The notes under the pieces were generated by a model that saw only the letters and a list, made by a program, of their open reading frames with translations, ran no database searches and was not told the DNA's origin. DNA of 15,475 nucleotides from Pontiellaceae bacterium (GTDB lineage Bacteria; Verrucomicrobiota; Kiritimatiellia; Kiritimatiellales; Tichowtungiaceae): positions 1-15,475 of the forward strand of contig JALOTS010000137.1 in assembly GCA_025457785.1 (NCBI GenBank), in the 5' to 3' direction. Positions 1 to 7,207 of this stretch are shown piece after piece. The position numbers and the translations under genes were made by a program. Every line of letters begins with the position of its first letter. Position 1 is the stretch's first letter.

Positions 1-350
1 CGGCGCTGTTCTGCTGTCCGTCGATTTATGAGCCGTTCGGGATTATCAATCTGGAGGCGATGGCGTGCGAAACGCCGGTGGTGGCTTCGGCGGTGGGCGG
101 CATCAAGGAGGTGGTGGTTCACGGCGAAACCGGCCTGCTGGTTCCGGTGGAACAACTGAACGCGGCGCCGTTCGAGCCGGTTGATCCCGAAAAATTTTCC
201 CGTGATCTGGCGGACGCGATAAACCGGCTTATGGCTGATCCGCCCTTGCGTGCGCGTATGGGTATCGCCAGCCGGAAACGCGCGGTTGAGATCTTCAGTT
301 GGACTGCCATCGCTGAACAGACCGCTGAACTTTATCGAAAATTGATTTAA
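1..350 (+). CDS. glgM: Glycogen synthase, GT4 GlgM / actinobacterial GlgA type (C-terminal part)
   Basis: The gene runs in from the left edge; the reading frame is open from base 3 and ends at TAA 348-350, giving about 115 residues. Seen: PSIYEPFGIINLEAMAC, then VVASAVGGIKEVV and HGETGLLV, and a C-terminal FSWTAIAEQTAELYRK. This is the donor-binding half of a GT-B fold retaining glycosyltransferase; the glutamate of YEPFG and of NLEAM form the E-x7-E motif that contacts the nucleotide sugar. The wording around these motifs and the ending match the single-chain GT4 glycogen synthases of the actinobacterial type. In mycobacteria such an enzyme (GlgM) makes maltose-1-phosphate from ADP-glucose and glucose-1-phosphate. 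A GlgE gene follows directly on the same strand, which favours the GlgM role. A generic GT4 glycosyltransferase cannot be excluded because the N-terminal half is missing. Confidence 0.8.
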   Translation, partial: ALFCCPSIYEPFGIINLEAMACETPVVASAVGGIKEVVVHGETGLLVPVEQLNAAPFEPVDPEKFSRDLADAINRLMADPPLRARMGIASRKRAVEIFSWTAIAEQTAELYRKLI

Positions 351-382
351 CCCGGCGCAGTATATCCGCAACCAGGAATTTC

Positions 383-463
383 GACAGAATGATTGATAAC
401 AGAATTATTTTAATTCACGCCAGCGCAATTCATTCCCATTATTCTGACCTGAATTATTCTGTC
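383..463. repeat. Inverted-repeat intergenic element, copy 1
   Basis: The left arm 383-408 and the reverse complement of the right arm 438-463 match at 20 of 26 positions. Each arm carries two CAGAAT words, and the outermost GACAGAAT/ATTCTGTC is perfect. The core at 411-430 contains TTCACGCC followed by CAATTC. A related element lies at 11209-11346. It occupies the gap between the GT4 synthase and glgE, so it may lie within a glgE leader. Function unknown; it could be a dispersed palindromic repeat, a small non-autonomous mobile element, or a cluster of operator half-sites (another CAGAAT occurs at 497-502). Confidence 0.6.
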
Positions 464-530
464 AAAACTTCTCCGGCGTGATGTTTATGAGTGTTACAGA
501 ATAGAACGTGCATAAAAACAGGAAGTGGAT

Positions 531-536
531 GGAGAG
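531..536 (+). promoter_or_regulatory. Ribosome binding site deciding the glgE start
   Basis: GGAGAG lies 4 bases before ATG 541 (GGAG alone gives 6 bases). The alternative starts GTG 508 and ATG 529 have no comparable site, so 541 is preferred although the frame is open further upstream. Confidence 0.6.
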
Positions 537-540
537 CAGG

Positions 541-2490
541 ATGATACCTAAAGGAAATTACATTTTGATTCAGAATATTGAACCGCAGGTCGATCACGGA
601 CGTTATCCGGTCAAATGCGAAGTGAGTGATACCGTGAAGGTTTCCGCTGAAGTGTTCCGTGAAGGACATGGCATAATCCGGGCGGAACTCGTCTGGCGCA
701 GGGAGGGTTTCAAATTGTGGAACCGGGTTCCGATGGCGCATGTGAATCCGGGGCTGGATCTCTGGGAGGCTTCGTTTAATCCGGTGGAAATCGGGATGCA
801 CGAATACCGGATTGAGGCGTACACGGATCATTTCGCCTCCTGGGTGCATGACACAAAACGCAAGGTTGATGCCGGGGAGCAGCAACTCCAAAGCGAGGTG
901 ATCGAGGGGCTTCACCTGATGCAGGATGCGGCGGGACGGGCTCCGAAAAAAGACGCGGCGCAGATTGCGCTGTGGGTCGGAGAGATCAGCGCTTTGACGG
1001 ATTCCCGGGAACAGGCCGCCGTGATGTTTTCCGCACAGATTGAGCAGGCAGTCTGTTCGTTTCCGATGCGTAAAGGGGTGGAAACCGGAGCAAGTGCAGG
1101 TTATCCGCTTTACGTTGATCGCGCAAAAGCGCGCTTCGCGGCATGGTATGAAGTGTTTCCCCGTTCAACCGGCAGCGACCCGGCGCGCAGCGCCACCTGG
1201 AAGGATGTTGAAAAGTTTCTGCCGTATGTCGCCGATCTCGGCTTTGACGTTCTCTATTTTCCCCCGATTCATCCGATCGGCAAGAGTTTTAAAAAGGGGC
1301 GCAACAACTCGCTGAATGCCGCGCCGGAAGATCCCGGCTGTCCGTACGCCATTGGAAATGAAACCGGCGGACACTTCGAGGTCTGCGAACAGCTCGGTTC
1401 GATGGAGGATTTTGAGCGGGTGGTGAAAAAAGCGGCGGAGATGAATATCAGTATCGCAATCGACTTTGCCATCAACTGCTCCTACGACCATCCATACCTG
1501 AAAGAACACCCTGACTGGTTTTTCCGCCGGCCCGACGGCACCATTAAATATGCCGAAAACCCGCCCAAAAAATACGAAGATATCTATCCGCTGAACTTCA
1601 ACTGCGAAGACCGCGATGCGCTCTGGAACGAGATGAAACGCTATTTTCTTTTCTGGGCTGAAAAGGGCGTTCGCATTTTCCGGGTCGATAATCCGCATAC
1701 CAAGCCCGTGATTTTCTGGGAATGGGTCATTCGTGAAGTGCAGAAGGAATATCCCGATGTGATCTTTCTGTCGGAAGCCTTTACCCGTCCGCGCATGATG
1801 GAAATGCTGGCGAAGGTCGGCTTTACGCAGTCTTATACATATTTCACCTGGCGAAATGAAAAGAAGGAACTCATGGAGTACTTCACCCATTTAACGCAGG
1901 GTGATGTTTCTAAATATATGCGGGGAAATCTGTTCCCGACGACACCGGATATTCATCCCCGTTTCCTGCATCACGCTCCGGCATCCGCCTTTAAAATCCG
2001 GCTGGCGCTGGCGGCAACGCTTTCTTCGGTTTACGGCATGTATTCCGGCTATGAGTTTCTTGAAAATGAACCGTTTCCCGGCAAAGAAGAGCTGAACAGT
2101 TCCGAGAAATATGAAATTAAGGTGCGCGACTGGACGCAGGAGGGGATTCGCGGTTTTGTGCGCAGTCTGAACCGGATCCGCCATGCGAATCCGGCGTTTC
2201 ACGAATATGACAACCTGCGCTTCTGCGACTGCAGAAACGGGCAGATCATCGGCTATATCAAATCGGCGTGCGGCGGGCAGAATGTCCTTTTGATTCTGGT
2301 CAGTCTGGATCCTTATCAGAAACAGGTTTCCACCGTGCAGTTTCCGCTGGCCGATTTTGGAATCGACCCGCATTCCTCCTATGAAGTCTGCGATCTGCTG
2401 ACGGGTGCAGCCTACACCTGGATGGGGCCTGAAAATTATGTGGAACTCACCCCGGAAAATCCGGTACACATTTTCCGGGTCGATGCCTGA
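541..2490 (+). CDS. glgE: Alpha-1,4-glucan:maltose-1-phosphate maltosyltransferase GlgE
   Basis: A GH13 enzyme that transfers maltosyl units from alpha-maltose-1-phosphate to the non-reducing end of alpha-1,4-glucan in the cytoplasm. Length is 649 residues from ATG 541, normal for the family. Order: an N-terminal beta-sandwich and helical region (about 1-180), the junction YPLYVDRAKARFAAWYEVFP typical of GlgE, then the catalytic barrel. In the barrel I see FRVDNPHTKP with nucleophile D383, SEAFTRP with acid/base E412, and TTPDI with transition-state stabiliser D470. The D-to-E spacing of 29 equals that known for Streptomyces GlgE (D394, E423). AENPPKKYEDIYPLNF and KVGFTQSYTYFTWR are further GlgE hallmarks. 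The GT4 synthase just upstream could supply the substrate; TreS, Pep2 and the branching enzyme are not in the window. One oddity is NCSYDHP, where many GlgE proteins have QCSPDHP. Confidence 0.96.
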   Translation: MIPKGNYILIQNIEPQVDHGRYPVKCEVSDTVKVSAEVFREGHGIIRAELVWRREGFKLWNRVPMAHVNPGLDLWEASFNPVEIGMHEYRIEAYTDHFASWVHDTKRKVDAGEQQLQSEVIEGLHLMQDAAGRAPKKDAAQIALWVGEISALTDSREQAAVMFSAQIEQAVCSFPMRKGVETGASAGYPLYVDRAKARFAAWYEVFPRSTGSDPARSATWKDVEKFLPYVADLGFDVLYFPPIHPIGKSFKKGRNNSLNAAPEDPGCPYAIGNETGGHFEVCEQLGSMEDFERVVKKAAEMNISIAIDFAINCSYDHPYLKEHPDWFFRRPDGTIKYAENPPKKYEDIYPLNFNCEDRDALWNEMKRYFLFWAEKGVRIFRVDNPHTKPVIFWEWVIREVQKEYPDVIFLSEAFTRPRMMEMLAKVGFTQSYTYFTWRNEKKELMEYFTHLTQGDVSKYMRGNLFPTTPDIHPRFLHHAPASAFKIRLALAATLSSVYGMYSGYEFLENEPFPGKEELNSSEKYEIKVRDWTQEGIRGFVRSLNRIRHANPAFHEYDNLRFCDCRNGQIIGYIKSACGGQNVLLILVSLDPYQKQVSTVQFPLADFGIDPHSSYEVCDLLTGAAYTWMGPENYVELTPENPVHIFRVDA

Positions 2491-2497
2491 TGACTTT

Positions 2498-2526
2498 CGG
2501 CCCTTCGCTGAGGGGCCGGAATTTCT
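2498..2526 (+). terminator. Rho-independent terminator after glgE
   Basis: CGGCCC 2498-2503 pairs perfectly with GGGCCG 2513-2518 across a 9-base loop, and flanking T/A bases can extend the stem. TTTCTTT follows at 2522-2528. It begins 8 bases after the glgE stop codon. Confidence 0.8.
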
Positions 2527-2730
2527 TTACATTGCCCTGAATGCCGATGAGGAAGGGCCCGGAAGAGGGGGGCAGTGTTTGTGAGGCGGTTGCGCCGGAT
2601 GCGGGAGTACGAGCCGATGGTGTTGCCGGTTTGCAGGTCGTCGCGGCAGAAGTCGAGCATTGCTTTTGACATGGAAGCATCGTAGTTTTTTCGCATGACA
2701 TTGGAGGGAATCAGAGTAAATGTTGCACCG

Positions 2731-3300
2731 ATGAATCGGATGGAGCAAATTGACCGCGTTTTTTGGACGGTAAGTCGGGATTTACCGAAGGCGGGGGTTG
2801 AATTTCTGATGATTGGCGGTCACGCGGTGAATCATTACGGCTATACCCGCGCAACGCTGGATGTGGACTTCATGATTGCGGCTGAAAAAGTTTCAGTTGT
2901 TCGACAGGTGATGAAGGATGCCGGATTTACGAATATTTCCGAAGGGGAAACGGTCATCTTTTTTTCTCTTCCTGATTCAGTGGTCCGTGTTGATTTTCTG
3001 CCGGTGGATTCCGGCACGTTGTCAGAGCTTTTATCAAGGGCCGTTCGGGTCGAATACGGGAATGTGCCGCTTAAAGTTCCTGCGTTGAAGGATCTGCTCG
3101 CGATGAAACTCTTTGCTTTAAAGGGCGGCCATCCTCGCCGTAAAGATCGTGATATGGCGGATGTTGTCCATCTGGTTGCGGAGAACAAATTAACCGCAGA
3201 AACGGACTTAAAACCCTTGTGTGAGCGGTTTGCGACCGACAGGATTTTTCAGGAGCTGTCCGAAAAAATCAAGGAAATGAAAAATGCTCAGGTTCCCTGA
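2731..3300 (+). CDS. Nucleotidyltransferase-fold protein, AbiEii/MNT-like
   Basis: A soluble 189-residue protein with a polymerase-beta-type nucleotidyltransferase core. GGHAVNHYGYTRATLDVDF gives the G-G (29, 30) and D-x-D (44, 46) motif, VRVDFLPVD supplies a third acidic residue (D88), and RRKDRDMADV (K138, D139, D144) resembles the KD-x-x-D motif of AbiEii-type proteins. Family knowledge: such proteins include antitoxin-paired toxins that modify tRNA or proteins, and aminoglycoside-like nucleotidyltransferases. At about 190 residues it is shorter than classical AbiEii, so no toxin activity is claimed. The start is uncertain: ATG 2695, 2731 and 2740 are all in frame and none has a good ribosome site. 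I prefer 2731, whose ATG overlaps the TGA of a four-codon mini-ORF that does have one (2703-2708). Its 3' end overlaps the next ORF by 17 bases, suggesting coupled translation. Confidence 0.8.
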   Translation: MNRMEQIDRVFWTVSRDLPKAGVEFLMIGGHAVNHYGYTRATLDVDFMIAAEKVSVVRQVMKDAGFTNISEGETVIFFSLPDSVVRVDFLPVDSGTLSELLSRAVRVEYGNVPLKVPALKDLLAMKLFALKGGHPRRKDRDMADVVHLVAENKLTAETDLKPLCERFATDRIFQELSEKIKEMKNAQVP

Positions 3301-3508
3301 AATCAAAGAGACTGGAAACACACCTGCACCGAAAGTTTCACTGCGGGATTATGCGCATTTCTCTGTCTTCTGCTTGGCAAACAATCAACATATCACACCG
3401 GAGAATTGCCTTGATCGTGACTCCGGCGAGCGGGAAATCAAAGAACCGTTCCGGATGAACAGAAAAAACGAACATTCCGCCGTTGCGTGTGACCGGCCCG
3501 CCCATTGA
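3284..3508 (+). CDS. Small hypothetical protein overlapping the nucleotidyltransferase gene
   Basis: A 74-codon ORF that starts 17 bases inside the preceding gene; AAGGA at 3270-3274 is a reasonable ribosome site for ATG 3284. The N-terminal 58 residues look like a real small protein: FPEIKE at the start, an aromatic helix-like stretch ending FCLANN, then HITPENCL and IKEPFRM. The last 16 residues look random, so the ancestral protein may have ended near FRM and this reading frame may run on. No known domain is recognised. The overlap suggests co-expression with the nucleotidyltransferase, possibly as a partner or antitoxin, but this is inference from position only. It could also be a chance ORF. 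Confidence 0.5.
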   Translation: MLRFPEIKETGNTPAPKVSLRDYAHFSVFCLANNQHITPENCLDRDSGEREIKEPFRMNRKNEHSAVACDRPAH

Positions 3509-3563
3509 TGAGCAAGCGGGGACGCATGCTCTACGTTTAATTTGGCGAGGTTCCTGCTGTTGG

Positions 3564-3589
3564 AATGTAAACACCGCTGACCCCTGACT
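3564..3589. repeat. Short dispersed repeat ending CCCCTGACT, copy 1
   Basis: A 26-base segment, AATGTAAACACCGC followed by TGACCCCTGACT, aligns with 13358-13385 at 21 positions with one 2-base gap. Both copies are intergenic. The CCCCTGACT end resembles termini that often accompany REP or IS200-like elements, but no transposase gene is nearby. Confidence 0.45.
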
Positions 3590-3614
3590 CGCCCTGATAA
3601 CCAACAACCGCTCT

Positions 3615-5276
3615 TCAATAACCCATTTTGTTTGCTGTCGTTGCAAATTTCGGCCGGTTTTTCGGGGCGGGGGTTTTGTATAGCTTGTTCATGTACTGTT
3701 TTGCGCTGTCGCTCCAGAGGAAGCGGGCCTCGGCGGCGGCGGTGCAGACGGCTTTCCATTTTTCCGGCTCGGCGGCACGCAACGCCAGCGCCTCCCTGAG
3801 TGCGGCGGCCATCCGGTCAATCTGATCGTGAATCGAAGTGCCTTCGAAACTGAATCCGTTGATGCCGGGCTGAACGGTGTCGCGCAGTCCGCCGGTACAA
3901 TGCACAAGGCAGGGCTGTCCTTCGCGCATGGCGAGCATTTGTCCGATACCGCAAGGCTCGAACGAACTGGGCATCAGAAACAGGTTGCCGGAAGCGTGCA
4001 GATGTTCCGCCGATTGATCGGAAAAGCTGTTGAGAAAAAGAAAATTGCTGTGCGCAGCGGCCGCTTCGGCGAAAAACGCTTCGATGTCGCGGTCGCCGAC
4101 CCCGATCAGGATGTAAAGTCCTTTCGGCCCGGTTTCCTGCAGAATTTTTTCCAGACCGGTTCGTCCATCGGAGCCGGGCGTTTTGAGCAGCAGCAGCTTT
4201 TGATCGACGAGACGGCTGATGCTCGTGACGATCAAAGAGGGTTTTTTGCGGGCGTTTTCCAGTTTTTCCAGAGTTTGCAACGCCGTCAGATCGGCGAAGG
4301 ACAGGGCGGTCTTTCGTGCTGTTTGGCGGGCGGTTTCTGCCCGGATCAGCGTGAGAAGTTCTTTAATGCCGGTTTTCGCGGGCCGGACTTCCGAATAGTC
4401 ACAGCCGTTTAAAATGCCGTGCAGGCGGCCTTCGCGTTTCGCTTGGCGCAGATCCTGTTCGAGTCCTTCGCCGCCGAAAAACTCCGGCGGACGGCTGGGT
4501 CGGAGAATTTCTTCCGCATAGGAGGGAGAGACAGTATGAACGACATCCGCCAGCCGGATGCCGACCGCCACCGGATTAATACAGTCTGTCCAGCGCGGGT
4601 CGCGCAGTTCGCCGGGAACGTCAGAACCGAAGCGGATTTGCGGATACCAGCTTTCCAGCGATGAACGGTCGCCGCGAAGCGGACGGATGCCCTGCAGCGC
4701 GAGATTGTGAATGGTGTAAACCGTGCGAAGGGGTTTCAGGGCGGCGCAATCAGGGTCGTATTTGCGCAAAAAAAGAAGCAGCGCCGCGTGCCAGTCGTGC
4801 AGATGAAGAATATCCAGCGGGCCGAAGAGGTTGTCTTTTATTGCGGCGGCGACGGCGGCGCAAAAGCAGGCGAATTTGGCGGCATCGGTGGCAAACGGGC
4901 CTTCGCGCGGATCGTCACAGTAAATGGTAAACTGTTTTTTCTCGGCGCTGTATTGGAGAAAATGCGGGTGATCGATGACATAATGCGTTGAACGTCCGGC
5001 GGCTGCGGTGCGCGGGCGGACGCGGTAAAGCATAGCCTGGTCCGATCGGCCCGCAAAAGAGAACCGGACGGACGCAACCGGCTCGGCTCCGTCGGATTTA
5101 TGAAGAAAACCGCAGGATGGAGTGACAATCGACGTTTTACATCCCTGCTCAGCCAGCGCGGCGGGGGCATCGCGGATCACATCGCCGATGCCGCCGACTT
5201 TACAGTGTGCAATGCCGTCATTTTCTGCGGCGGCCATCAGAATATTCAGCGGATTGTTCAACAGCGGTTTTTTCAT
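3615..5276 (-). CDS. glgA: GT5 glycogen/starch synthase homologue, divergent
   Basis: A GT-B retaining glucosyltransferase expected to extend alpha-1,4-glucan from a nucleotide-glucose donor in the cytoplasm. From ATG 5276 it has 553 residues; the frame is open to 5405, but the extra 43 residues look non-coding and typical GT5 proteins begin just before NILMAAAEND. Seen in order: KVGGIGDV (K26), the donor-site lysine motif; HLHDWHAALL; YTIHNLALQG; GILNGCDY; SRLVDQK; and SFEPCGIGQMLAMREG (E440) with TGGLRDTV. Oddities: KVGGIGDV in place of the common K-T/V-GGLGDV; the segment after NGCDY lacks the usual W-N-P and NK-x-x-LQ signature; and it is longer than E. coli GlgA (477). It lies 159 bases downstream of a UDP-sugar pyrophosphorylase gene on the same strand. 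No clear ribosome site or terminator is visible. The family assignment is secure; donor and product are not. Confidence 0.88.
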   Translation of the reverse strand: MKKPLLNNPLNILMAAAENDGIAHCKVGGIGDVIRDAPAALAEQGCKTSIVTPSCGFLHKSDGAEPVASVRFSFAGRSDQAMLYRVRPRTAAAGRSTHYVIDHPHFLQYSAEKKQFTIYCDDPREGPFATDAAKFACFCAAVAAAIKDNLFGPLDILHLHDWHAALLLFLRKYDPDCAALKPLRTVYTIHNLALQGIRPLRGDRSSLESWYPQIRFGSDVPGELRDPRWTDCINPVAVGIRLADVVHTVSPSYAEEILRPSRPPEFFGGEGLEQDLRQAKREGRLHGILNGCDYSEVRPAKTGIKELLTLIRAETARQTARKTALSFADLTALQTLEKLENARKKPSLIVTSISRLVDQKLLLLKTPGSDGRTGLEKILQETGPKGLYILIGVGDRDIEAFFAEAAAAHSNFLFLNSFSDQSAEHLHASGNLFLMPSSFEPCGIGQMLAMREGQPCLVHCTGGLRDTVQPGINGFSFEGTSIHDQIDRMAAALREALALRAAEPEKWKAVCTAAAEARFLWSDSAKQYMNKLYKTPAPKNRPKFATTANKMGY

Positions 5277-5435
5277 TTTTGGTTTGGAATCTGAATTCAA
5301 CAAAACAGCGGGATTTCTGAACCGGAGAGTACACCGAACGCCCGGCGCGGCAAAGCGGCAAAAATTTGTTCTGTAAAATTTCCGGGTGCGGTTGAGGCGG
5401 CGCATCGCCGGTATTTGTTCCGGGAAGAAAGTCCG

Positions 5436-7133
5436 TCAGGGTTGAATGATATATTCCCCCGGTGCGGTGAATTCGTAAACGGCGGCGGCGCGGTTTTCGA
5501 TGCGATAGCCGCGCAGGCGGAGGTATTCAGGCGTTGCGGAACTGTTTTGTTCTTCGTCCGAAAGACGAACCAGTTCGAAGCCGTCATTTTTAACCGTCAG
5601 GTTTTTGACGGTGACGACGGCTCCGTCAACCGCTTTGATCACGAGGGCGGATCCCGCCGCAACCGCAACCTTTTCGAGCGTGATGTTTTTCCCGTCGAGC
5701 AGGAGTGTCGCTTCACCGGAGATTGATCCGCCTTTGATTTTCTGACGGACTTCAGCGAGTGTCATGGCGAAGGAGGGGCACAGCAAAACACGCGGGCCGG
5801 GCGTGAAGGGGATGTTGCGCAGGAGCGTTTCGCCTGCCGTTTTGATTTTCATTCCGGCGGCGGCGAGTTTCATGCGGCCGGCAAGATAAAAGTCGGATTC
5901 CGCCGTCGCGCCGGATTCGGGGGGACCGCCCGCCGCGTGTTTAGCTGCGGCATCTTTCAGGTTGTTTTTGTTGGCAGAAAAGGACCAGCGGCGGTCGAAA
6001 ATGGTTACTCCGACTTTTTCATCCGGTCCGAACAGTCCGGGCAAATCCTGCATCATGGTTTCGAGGCGGGTCGGGCTCTTAAACGAGGTGCGGGTCGCGT
6101 CGGCATACTTCGGGTTAATGAATTCCGCGATAATCCCCTGAGTTCTTTCAAGTATTCTGACATAGGAATTCATTTTAATGACCAGAGCATTGATGTTGCC
6201 GGGGAATATGGAAAAACCCTCCGCATCCGGCACGTCGCCTGCGGGGCTGACGGTGGCGCGCAACAGGTTGACGGCGATGGAGTTGAAGTCGTATCCCTGT
6301 TCAACAGAGACACCGAGCGCAGCGGGCAGGGCGTTGAAAACCTGTCCGTTGGTGTCCTGAATAAACACAAGGTGCCCGATGCCCTGTTTTTCGAGTTTGG
6401 CGGCGAGTCCGCTGGAGGCGAGAAGCATGTGAACATCGCCATGACCGTGCGGTTTGAGAACCAGTTTGTATTTTTTTTCGAGCGCAAGATGTCCCTCATT
6501 GTCAGCAAGGGCGGGAACGGGTTCCTGTTTAAGAAGGTGAATCTGTTCTTTTTTCAGCCCGAAGAAGCGGCTGGCTTCGAGCGAAGCGATGGTTTTTGCG
6601 CGGGTGTCCTCGGAAACCATGATGATGAGGGGCACCGGATGCGGGGTCGCCATCCGGGCTTCCATCGCCCTGAGGCAGGCGGCGTAATGAGCGAGATAGG
6701 TGGTGTTTTCGGTGACTTCAACCGGGATGTCGAGTTTAATGCCGGAGTAGCCCAGCCGTTCACCGAGTCCGCCCGCGACAAGTACGACGGCGGTTTTTTC
6801 GAAATGAGCCGCGCCGAGCGCTTCGTAATGATCATAGGATTCATTGAACTGTGTCAAATCGACGGTGTTCGGATGGTGCGGCACAAAGCCGTCAAACGGA
6901 TTGCTTCCGGTTTGGGCTGCGGCAAGAAGTTTCCGGGCATTGGAAATATAGCCGGTCAGTCCGCCGGGGTAGGAGTCGTTAATGAGAACCAGACTTTGCA
7001 GAAAGGCGGTCTTGGCATCATCATGGATTCCGGGCGCATCCCAGTCGGCAAAAAGGTGCGCCTGTCCGGCGGCCAGTAATTCCGCGATCAGGGCCTGTTC
7101 CTTTTTGTTTTCGGTCAATTTTTCAATGTTCAT
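5436..7133 (-). CDS. UDP-sugar pyrophosphorylase, plant USP type
   Basis: A cytoplasmic nucleotidyltransferase of the UDPGP family making UDP-sugars from UTP and sugar-1-phosphates. It has 565 residues. Seen: VLVAGGLGERLGYSGIKLDIP with the nucleotide-binding loop (120-128) and K133; KPHGHGDVH (227-235); FIQDTNGQVFNALPAALGVS (D260, N262); FPGNINALV; EFINPKYADATRTSFKSPTR and LETMMQDLPG; and a C-terminal left-handed beta-helix region (about 465-565). These strings fit the broad-specificity UDP-sugar pyrophosphorylase of plants and protists rather than bacterial GalU or animal/fungal UGP. ATG 7133 is preceded by GAGGA (reverse complement of 7138-7142) at good spacing. It is transcribed away from the helicase gene and towards the GT5 synthase, which may share its mRNA. 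Plain UTP-glucose-1-phosphate uridylyltransferase activity is the alternative. Confidence 0.9.
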   Translation of the reverse strand: MNIEKLTENKKEQALIAELLAAGQAHLFADWDAPGIHDDAKTAFLQSLVLINDSYPGGLTGYISNARKLLAAAQTGSNPFDGFVPHHPNTVDLTQFNESYDHYEALGAAHFEKTAVVLVAGGLGERLGYSGIKLDIPVEVTENTTYLAHYAACLRAMEARMATPHPVPLIIMVSEDTRAKTIASLEASRFFGLKKEQIHLLKQEPVPALADNEGHLALEKKYKLVLKPHGHGDVHMLLASSGLAAKLEKQGIGHLVFIQDTNGQVFNALPAALGVSVEQGYDFNSIAVNLLRATVSPAGDVPDAEGFSIFPGNINALVIKMNSYVRILERTQGIIAEFINPKYADATRTSFKSPTRLETMMQDLPGLFGPDEKVGVTIFDRRWSFSANKNNLKDAAAKHAAGGPPESGATAESDFYLAGRMKLAAAGMKIKTAGETLLRNIPFTPGPRVLLCPSFAMTLAEVRQKIKGGSISGEATLLLDGKNITLEKVAVAAGSALVIKAVDGAVVTVKNLTVKNDGFELVRLSDEEQNSSATPEYLRLRGYRIENRAAAVYEFTAPGEYIIQP

Positions 7134-7207
7134 TCAATCCTCAGGGTTTAACGGAGCGGACATCATGCGATTCTCCGGCGGTGAACGCCATAAAATTTTT
7201 CGGAACG

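Noticed and set aside
1165..1890. Minus-strand ORF of 241 codons opposite glgE
   Set aside because: Antisense to the GlgE catalytic domain; no independent support.
5277..5405. N-terminal extension of the GT5 synthase from 5405
   Set aside because: The extra 43 residues are arginine-rich, unlike the family, and the conserved N-terminus begins just after ATG 5276.
5937..7079. Long plus-strand ORF of 380 codons opposite the UDP-sugar pyrophosphorylase gene
   Set aside because: It lies wholly antisense to a gene with clear family motifs, has no recognisable domain, and its glycine/valine-rich composition is what the complement of a GC-rich gene gives.
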